DNA of 64,000 nt, taken from Larus michahellis (Eukaryota; Chordata; Aves; Charadriiformes; Laridae). Shown here in pieces: positions 60,401 to 64,000 of the stretch (its first letter is position 1; every line of letters begins with the position of its first letter). Location of the stretch: NCBI RefSeq assembly GCF_964199755.1, contig NC_133901.1, positions 6,053,016-6,117,015 on the forward strand, written 5' to 3'. The position numbers were made by a program, and so were the translations under genes. Below the pieces are notes generated by a model. It was not told the origin of the DNA. It saw nothing but the letters and a program-made list of their open reading frames with translations, and searched no databases.

Positions 60401-63230
60401 TTGTACAAGGGGAGGAAGAGCAAGGTATTCAGGAAGAGGAAGGAGGTAAGGTAAAATTTCTGTCCCTACCATGTTCGCAGGTTCCCTGTGTACTGCCTTT
60501 GTGCGAGATTTTAATGTTCATTTCATATCCAGTTTGGATTCAAGTGAAATATAAACTTGCAATTTAAAACCAGAAGCTCAAATAACACTGGCTGAACTGA
60601 CTGGGTGAAATACAGCTATTACTAAAGATCATATCCGCATTCCTGAAAGGAAAATTGTCCTTTTGACTGAGCTGCTAGGATAGGGCTTTGTAGATCTTGG
60701 TTACGTTCCTGGCTCTGCTCATGATTTTGTTTGATCTCTTCAAATTATATTATCTTTCAGCATCGGTTTCCTGCTAGCAGTAAAACAATTCTGTTAGCGT
60801 TACATGTTTAGGTAGCTCTTTAGGTGAAGGCTGCCTGCTGCTGAGAGCACATGTGGAAGCTAGTTATATAGGAGACTCTGAAAAAGGCTAACTGGAAGCT
60901 GCTCTAATAAAATAATAATATCAAAAATTTGTCAGCTTATGAACGTGACAACCAGCACCAGGATGAAGGTGAAGATGATGATCAAAATAACGCAAATGAA
61001 CGGCAAGAACCAGAACATAAAGTAGAAAATCAGCGTGCTGGTGAATCAGTGAGTATGAATTAAGATGCTATGGATTGCAGTCGTTACTGAAGTGAAAACC
61101 CACAAGTCCCGTCTAACATAATCGTGTGTGGCAAAAATAAGATCAACCAGAGGTCTGCTAGGAAGACAGGTTTGACAGTTCAAAACTACATCTAAGATCT
61201 GTTTAAAGTTGTTCTTACTGATTTGGGAAGGAATTAAAAAAAGTTGCCTTGTTGGAAGCAAGTTGCTTTTCTACATTCCTTTGATCTGTGCTTCGGGTGG
61301 AATAAAGTATTTGGACTTAGCTGGGACTTGAATAGGTAAACTTGGGTTACAAAAATAACAGGAGTAACTCACTGTTGGTCAGTCAAAAGGAGTGGTGATG
61401 GTGTTTTTCATACTATTGTTAGTTAAGAGGGTAAGAGCCAACTCAACAGCCACTGAAACCAGCTGGAGTCAGTACAGAAGTGTGAGATCCTGGAAGAGGA
61501 CATACTTCAGCACTGAACACAGCCGTGGTACCGACTGCACAGAGATCTGGATGCAGGAGGTTCAGTCCTCTGCCTTCCCCCAAGTTCCGTCTTAGTTGGT
61601 GGTGTGGGAGATCAAGCCTATCATCGTTACTCCCCTCTCCCTCAGCAAATTAAGTTGTATAGGAAATATTTCTAAAGGATCTTTAACTTGTCAGCTGTAG
61701 ACATATCAGAAATGCTTTTACTGAATGATTGAATGATAACCAGAAAGAAGATGCTTGGGTTTTGAATGGCAAAGTATTATGAAAAGTGAGTGTTGTTTTC
61801 CTTTGTTTTATTATAAATGTAGACAAGGTCAGTGTTACAGGACAGAGCGGCACTGCAAGATCGCATCAGCTCTTTGAGCCATGAGCCTTTAAACTCTTAT
61901 CTTTTCTCACCTGGCCTTATCAGGCACTGTCAGTTGTCAGAGAGTCGGTAAACAAAAGGAATTCAACAGCCTGTGTGAAATGAGTCACCAGCTTCAGTCC
62001 GGTTTTTAGCAGACAGACGTGCATACTGCACTTCTGTCTGCCTTCAGTGCCGAAGGACGACTTCTTTCAGGAACTGACACTTCTGTACTGGCTGGGGTTT
62101 GACCAGGGACCCCTGATGCCTGGAGAGAGATTCCGGCTGGTTTCAGTGGGAACGGAGTTGGCTCTTCAATAGCTCACGCTAGGGTAACCTTCAGGTGAAA
62201 TGGAATTGGACTGTGAGATAAAAATACGTATTTAACATTCACTTCTGAAAATTACAGAAAGCAGCCGTGGAAGATGTGAATCCTGCTGATGACCCCAACA
62301 ATCAGGGAGAAGATGAATTTGAGGAAGCTGAGCAAGAGAGAGAAGAAAATCTACCAGATGAAAATGAAAAGCACAAGCAAAACAGTCCGAAACAAGGACG
62401 TCCGGGAATGGGAGAGCACCTAGTGGTCAGTAAAGGGAAAGGAAGCGTCTGTAGGTCCTCTTTAAGGACAGTGTAGCACAGCTTGGCGAGAGAACACTGA
62501 ACTTGGATGTTTAAAGATCTCTCTTAAGCCATATATGACGTGTGCAGGTAAAAGTGCGGAATTACTCCTGGTGATACACTGGTATGTCTTTCATCACTGG
62601 CTCCGCTCAGCGAGCTTCTGTAGTCTCATAGTTCAAGACCCCTGTATTTACCTCCCCACGAGCCCCCGCAAGCACACCCGTTCATACAGTCCTCATGTCT
62701 CTGCCCAAATCCCTTCTATGCCACTTCCATACCATCAGCACTCACTCAACTGTAAGCAGTGGTGTCACTTTCCTTCAATGGCCATTCCACTGAACGCTGC
62801 GCATTTCAGCCGTGTCTAAACTGTAAACTCCTCTAGGCAGACAAAAATCTGTATTTTTATGGCATTGGTCTTTAATGGTGTGAATATTTCATTGTCTTCC
62901 TGCTTAGTATGGAAAGTCTTGCTTTATTCTGTGAGGTGATTTTTATTATAATCTGCTCTCTATTTTTTAATTTAGGGCTGTTCTAAATCATGTGGCCAGG
63001 CTATCATTAATGCTAATGAACGCACTGTAACTTCTTATGCTATTATTGTTACTTCAGCTTTACATAAAGTTTTAGTTCCAGAACAAGAAGCTTTAACCTT
63101 CAGTCTTCTAAAGTTAATAGGCGTGCACATAGAGCTCAATTTTTATATGATCTTTTTCCAGATGGCAGGAAATCCAGACCAGCAGGAAGATAATGTGGAT
63201 GAACAATACCAGGAAGAAGGAGAAGAGGAG
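33273..63230 (+). CDS. GOLIM4: GOLIM4 (Golgi integral membrane protein 4 / GPP130), 14 coding exons, 3' end outside window
   Basis: Type II Golgi membrane protein. In mammals GPP130 cycles between cis-Golgi and endosomes, supports a retrograde endosome-to-Golgi route, and is lost from the Golgi when manganese rises. Joining 33273-33459, 48672-48746, 49781-49830, 50567-50620, 51133-51283, 52615-52697, 53314-53397, 56416-56583, 57414-57746, 58922-59160, 60366-60445, 60936-61048, 62258-62425 and 63162-63230 gives 1854 nt, 618 codons, with no stop and matching phases at every junction. Residues 1-12 are a basic cytosolic tail, about 13-34 a transmembrane anchor, about 40-250 a coiled-coil stem, and the rest a Gln/Glu/Asp-rich luminal tail. 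The start MGNGMCSRKQKRIFQTLLLL and blocks such as NPADDPNNQGEDEFEEAEQ match the vertebrate family as I remember it. The human protein is about 696 residues, so the last 75-80 codons and 3' UTR are missing because the window ends. Identification is very secure; exact exon borders are read by eye. Confidence 0.97.
36066..36080. repeat. A15 homopolymer
   Basis: Run of 15 A in intron 1. Confidence 0.9.
40058..40075. repeat. T18 homopolymer
   Basis: Uninterrupted run of 18 T in GOLIM4 intron 1. It is not attached to any recognisable retroposed sequence. Confidence 0.9.
40769..41107 (+). mobile_element. CR1 LINE, 5'-truncated, 3' end intact
   Basis: The sequence runs from GGCCTTCCAGTACTTAAAGG through the CR1 C-terminal reverse-transcriptase region and 3' UTR to the terminal 8-mer repeat ATTCTATGATTCTATGAT. 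That repeat is the hallmark 3' end of avian CR1 (CR1 lacks a poly-A tail). It carries an open frame of 117 codons (40753-41106), but this is only the last part of the element, so it is a dead 5'-truncated copy. Orientation is the same as GOLIM4, inside intron 1. I see no clear target-site duplication, as usual for CR1. Confidence 0.95.
41108..46869 (+). other. GOLIM4 intron 1, middle part
   Basis: AT-rich intronic sequence. No recognisable repeat, RNA gene or coding exon was seen; open frames are short and lack family resemblance. Confidence 0.7.
46870..47165 (+). mobile_element. Degraded CR1/L3-like LINE 3' region
   Basis: The order of fragments follows the 3' part of old amniote CR1/L3 elements. 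A stretch resembling 'lasting over the SL..GW.K.F.DQ' coding tail (CAGAGGACATTGGATGTCC, then AACTAGACAAATTC) is followed by a segment like TTGCTGGGAGACGG and then a terminal segment like TGCTAGGTCTGTTGGACAAT. Divergence is high and the edges are uncertain. It lies in sense orientation in intron 1. Confidence 0.45.
47166..48671 (+). other. GOLIM4 intron 1, distal part
   Basis: No repeat or gene recognised. The intron ends with a pyrimidine-rich acceptor (tctcttttcag) immediately before exon 2. Confidence 0.75.
48672..48746 (+). CDS. GOLIM4: GOLIM4 coding exon 2 (residues 63-87)
   Basis: Begins after ttttcag and completes the split Val codon from exon 1. It encodes VVYEHRSRLEKSLQKERLEH followed by KKAKE. 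Ends GAA-G before gtaaaa, phase 1, 75 nt. The charged heptad-like pattern belongs to the luminal coiled coil just above the membrane. Confidence 0.96.
48747..49780 (+). other. GOLIM4 intron 2
   Basis: GT-AG intron of 1034 bp. It contains a 7-bp perfect inverted repeat at 48861-48878 and a CTCF-like motif on the minus strand at 49462-49474 (both listed under findings). Otherwise nothing recognised. Confidence 0.85.
49781..49830 (+). CDS. GOLIM4: GOLIM4 coding exon 3 (residues 88-104)
   Basis: Short 50-nt exon after tttgttgtag. It completes the split Asp codon and encodes DFLVYKLEAQETLNKGR. Ends AGG before gtaagt, phase 0. Identical in pattern to the vertebrate family, within the coiled-coil stem. 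Confidence 0.95.
49831..50566 (+). other. GOLIM4 intron 3
   Basis: GT-AG intron of 736 bp ending in a T-rich acceptor (ttttttttacag). No further feature seen. Confidence 0.85.
50567..50620 (+). CDS. GOLIM4: GOLIM4 coding exon 4 (residues 105-122)
   Basis: Eighteen codons in phase 0-0 encoding QDSNSRYSALSVQHQMLK, after ttacag and before gtgggt. Part of the luminal coiled coil. Confidence 0.95.
50621..51132 (+). other. GOLIM4 intron 4
   Basis: GT-AG intron of 512 bp. Nothing recognised within it. Confidence 0.85.
51133..51283 (+). CDS. GOLIM4: GOLIM4 coding exon 5 (residues 123-172)
   Basis: Starts after ctatttgcag with SQHEELKKQHAELEEDHRKQ and ends EKEQEISKLK plus one base before gtatat, phase 1. 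It is a strongly charged coiled-coil segment. In GPP130 the membrane-proximal luminal stem carries the determinants for Golgi/endosome cycling and manganese response (family knowledge). The frame stays open past the donor for another 148 codons, described under findings. Confidence 0.96.
51284..52614 (+). other. GOLIM4 intron 5
   Basis: GT-AG intron of 1331 bp. Its first 443 nt are open in the exon 5 frame until a TGA at 51727-51729. The remainder shows no recognised repeat or gene. Confidence 0.85.
52615..52697 (+). CDS. GOLIM4: GOLIM4 coding exon 6 (residues 173-200)
   Basis: Starts after tttaaacag, completes a split Glu codon and encodes ESLYNLREENRQLRKAHQDI then HTQLQDVK. Ends AAG before gtaggc, phase 0. 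Family-typical coiled-coil exon. Confidence 0.96.
52698..53313 (+). other. GOLIM4 intron 6
   Basis: GT-AG intron of 616 bp with an A-rich patch at about 52898-52921. No other feature recognised. Confidence 0.85.
53314..53397 (+). CDS. GOLIM4: GOLIM4 coding exon 7 (residues 201-228)
   Basis: Twenty-eight codons in phase 0-0, after tttgtgtag and before gtcaga, encoding QQHKNLLSQHNQLVVTLEDH then KSALAAAQ. Being a multiple of three with both ends in phase 0, it could be skipped without a frameshift. I recall a human isoform lacking a segment of about this size, but this was not checked. Confidence 0.95.
53886..53903. repeat. A18 homopolymer
   Basis: Run of 18 A in intron 7, with no adjacent retroposed body recognised. 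Confidence 0.9.
55656..55738. repeat. Compound (TA)n/(TG)n/(CA)n microsatellite
   Basis: About 80 bp of alternating pyrimidine-purine sequence. TATATA and TGTGTG blocks pass into a CACACA block, so part of it can fold back on itself. It starts exactly at a potential splice donor (gtatgt). It is probably polymorphic. Confidence 0.9.
56416..56583 (+). CDS. GOLIM4: GOLIM4 coding exon 8 (residues 229-284)
   Basis: Starts after gcctttag and encodes SQVEEYKQLKDTLNKMPSFR followed by a Pro/Glu/Lys/Arg-rich stretch to GERKE. The coiled coil ends here. Two donors are possible. The one after GAGAGC at 56575 (c|gtaagg) would join exon 9 in a frame that reads TGA at once. The one after GAG at 56583 (gag|gtaaaa) keeps the frame, so it was chosen. 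After about residue 245 the sequence departs from the mammalian protein as I remember it and looks shorter, suggesting a fast-evolving linker. Confidence 0.9.
56584..57413 (+). other. GOLIM4 intron 8
   Basis: GT-AG intron of 830 bp. Nothing recognised within it. Confidence 0.85.
57414..57746 (+). CDS. GOLIM4: GOLIM4 coding exon 9 (residues 285-395)
   Basis: Largest coding exon here: 111 codons, phase 0-0, after tatgttttgcag and before gtacgg. It begins DEKSKEREEI and continues as a highly acidic, Gln/Glu/Lys-rich region. The block ELEEEEMEQAGQPEHLEEEQ is recognisably the GOLIM4 luminal acidic domain. Codon use is strongly GAA/GAG/CAG/AAG. No cysteines are present, in keeping with an extended unstructured luminal tail. 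Confidence 0.95.
57747..58921 (+). other. GOLIM4 intron 9
   Basis: GT-AG intron of 1175 bp, ending in cattttttttgacag just before exon 10. No further feature seen. Confidence 0.85.
58922..59160 (+). CDS. GOLIM4: GOLIM4 coding exon 10 (residues 396-474)
   Basis: Starts GTA-ACA-TCA after ttttgacag. It encodes VTSTKAVLKRHKPAYEQQLE and then a Gln/Glu/Leu/Arg-rich helix with LREHQESLHQQRL, which matches the family's Gln-rich helical segment. Ends CTA-AG before gtcaga, phase 2. Likely a long single alpha helix or second coiled coil in the Golgi lumen. Confidence 0.95.
59161..60365 (+). other. GOLIM4 intron 10
   Basis: GT-AG intron of 1205 bp. No repeat or gene recognised. Confidence 0.85.
60366..60445 (+). 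CDS. GOLIM4: GOLIM4 coding exon 11 (residues 475-501)
   Basis: Starts after atgttctcag, completes a Ser codon and encodes QQAHYDTMDHDIVQGEEEQG then IQEEEG. Ends GGA-G before gtaagg, phase 1. The HYD-MD-DIVQG core is family specific. Confidence 0.95.
60446..60935 (+). other. GOLIM4 intron 11
   Basis: GT-AG intron of 490 bp, the shortest here. Its acceptor (aaaaatttgtcag) has an unusually weak pyrimidine tract, preceded by AATAATAATATC. Confidence 0.85.
60936..61048 (+). CDS. GOLIM4: GOLIM4 coding exon 12 (residues 502-539)
   Basis: Starts after ttgtcag, completes an Ala codon and encodes AYERDNQHQDEGEDDDQNNA and on to NQRAGES. Ends TCA before gtgagt, phase 0. Acidic luminal tail. The acceptor is weak but the frame and the AYERDNQHQDE match to the family support it. 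Confidence 0.94.
61049..62257 (+). other. GOLIM4 intron 12
   Basis: GT-AG intron of 1209 bp. No recognised features. Confidence 0.85.
62258..62425 (+). CDS. GOLIM4: GOLIM4 coding exon 13 (residues 540-595)
   Basis: Fifty-six codons, phase 0-0, after gaaaattacag and before gtcagt. It encodes KAAVEDVNPADDPNNQGEDE and on to GEHLV. NPADDPNNQGEDEFEEAEQ is among the best conserved blocks of the luminal tail. Confidence 0.96.
62426..63161 (+). other. GOLIM4 intron 13
   Basis: GT-AG intron of 736 bp. Nothing recognised within it. Confidence 0.85.
63162..63230 (+). CDS. GOLIM4: GOLIM4 coding exon 14 (residues 596-618)
   Basis: Twenty-three codons, after ctttttccag and before gtaaga, encoding MAGNPDQQEDNVDEQYQEEG then EEE. 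It is in phase 0 at both ends and joins exon 13 as LV-MAGNPD as in the family. The remaining acidic C-terminus must lie to the right of this window. Confidence 0.95.
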
Positions 63231-64000
63231 GTAAGAAAACAGACATAAGGCATCTGTGGGCTCAGGTCACATAGCACAGCTCCCTTAATGTTCAACGTTG
63301 GTATCTTTTGTAACTGCAAAATGAACCCAAATCACTCTTATCTGACTTCATAAAACTTAAGAAGTCTTTGCCGTTACTCTGCTGTCCACTTCTGGACTCA
63401 TTTAGTGTTACGCAGGCTTCTATGCTGCAATCCATTAGTCTTCCATGCAACACGGTATTAATTGTGCAATAATTGAAAAGATTAAGCCATTCGCAACAGA
63501 AGGAAAAATTCTCGAAAACCTCAAGCCCCCTGAAGGTCATGGAAAACCTCATTAACTTTGCATCTCTAATCACACGCTGCTGTTCTGGGCACACCGCTTT
63601 CTTGGCCAGTTACTTACTTACTCCTTAGCTCTGACTGTGATTTATCTGTGCTCCTCCTAATCAATCCAAGTTATGTAAAGCCCTACTATTCTGGGAGCCA
63701 AACAGTCGGGAAGCTGTTAGCACGTTGCTTTGAACTGGAGGAGATAAGGAGGGAAGGGCCTTTTTCCTTCCGATGTTGAATGGCACGCTCATTATGCATG
63801 CGCTCGCATAAGCTGCCCTGCAGTTCTTCAGTACGTACCTATCAGTTGCTATTTTCTACTTCATATATAATGATTTACAAAAAGCAATGGACACGGCTAC
63901 TCATTACTGCCTTATGGGGATCGCTTTGTCTAGATTAGCTGGTATGCACTTAGAATTCACCGGTCCAAAATACGGTTACTTAAATCAAAGCAGGTCATTA
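63231..64000 (+). other. GOLIM4 intron 14, runs off window
   Basis: Starts gtaaga. No further exon with an acidic open frame and splice sites was found before the window ends. Confidence 0.8.

Noticed and set aside
1..64000. CRISPR arrays, operons, riboswitches, phage or other prokaryotic systems
   Set aside because: The window is clearly vertebrate nuclear DNA with spliced genes and CR1 LINEs. No regularly spaced repeats or compact coding are present.
1..64000. Endogenous retrovirus or intact DNA transposon
   Set aside because: No paired LTRs, no retroviral gene blocks and no terminal inverted repeats of useful length were seen by eye. Very old remnants could be missed.

Overview
This is a window of nuclear DNA from a bird. 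It has large introns with canonical GT-AG junctions, one CpG-island promoter, and sparse interspersed repeats that are nearly all CR1 LINEs. Two of the CR1 copies end in the avian-type 3' repeat of the 8-mer ATTCTATG. I see no Alu, L1 or B-type repeats and no prokaryotic gene organisation.

One gene can be supported. It is GOLIM4 (Golgi integral membrane protein 4, GPP130) on the + strand. Its CpG-island promoter lies at about 32.24-33.31 kb and the ATG is at 33273. Fourteen coding exons can be joined in one frame through 63230, giving 618 codons. The remaining C-terminal acidic tail (about 75-80 residues by comparison with the mammalian protein) and the 3' UTR lie beyond the right edge. Exon 1 encodes the short cytosolic N-terminus and the single transmembrane anchor. 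Exons 2-7 encode the luminal coiled-coil stem. Exons 8-14 encode the Gln/Glu/Asp-rich luminal tail. Intron 1 is about 15 kb; the others are about 0.5-3 kb.

Layout: positions 1-215 are the edge of a GC/CpG-rich block that may be the promoter or first exon of a divergently transcribed gene lying to the left. Positions 216-32239 are intergenic. They hold three clear or likely CR1 pieces (about 8370-9340 ancient, 10160-10594, 16737-17147), a short CR1 remnant near 18560, two good CTCF-like motifs (18497-18510 minus, 25787-25800 plus) and otherwise no recognisable element. Positions 32240-33310 are the CpG island, and 33273-64000 is GOLIM4. Intron 1 contains a CR1 with an intact 3' end (40769-41107) and a degraded CR1/L3-like copy (46870-47165).

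I found no undescribed multi-gene system. The items most worth checking are a possible in-frame 16-codon cassette exon in intron 7, a 148-codon open read-through of exon 5 into intron 5, a small uORF just upstream of the GOLIM4 start, the CTCF-like pair, and the left-edge CpG block with an in-frame 27-bp tandem duplication. All exon coordinates were read by eye from splice signals, frame continuity and remembered similarity to vertebrate GOLIM4; no alignment was run.
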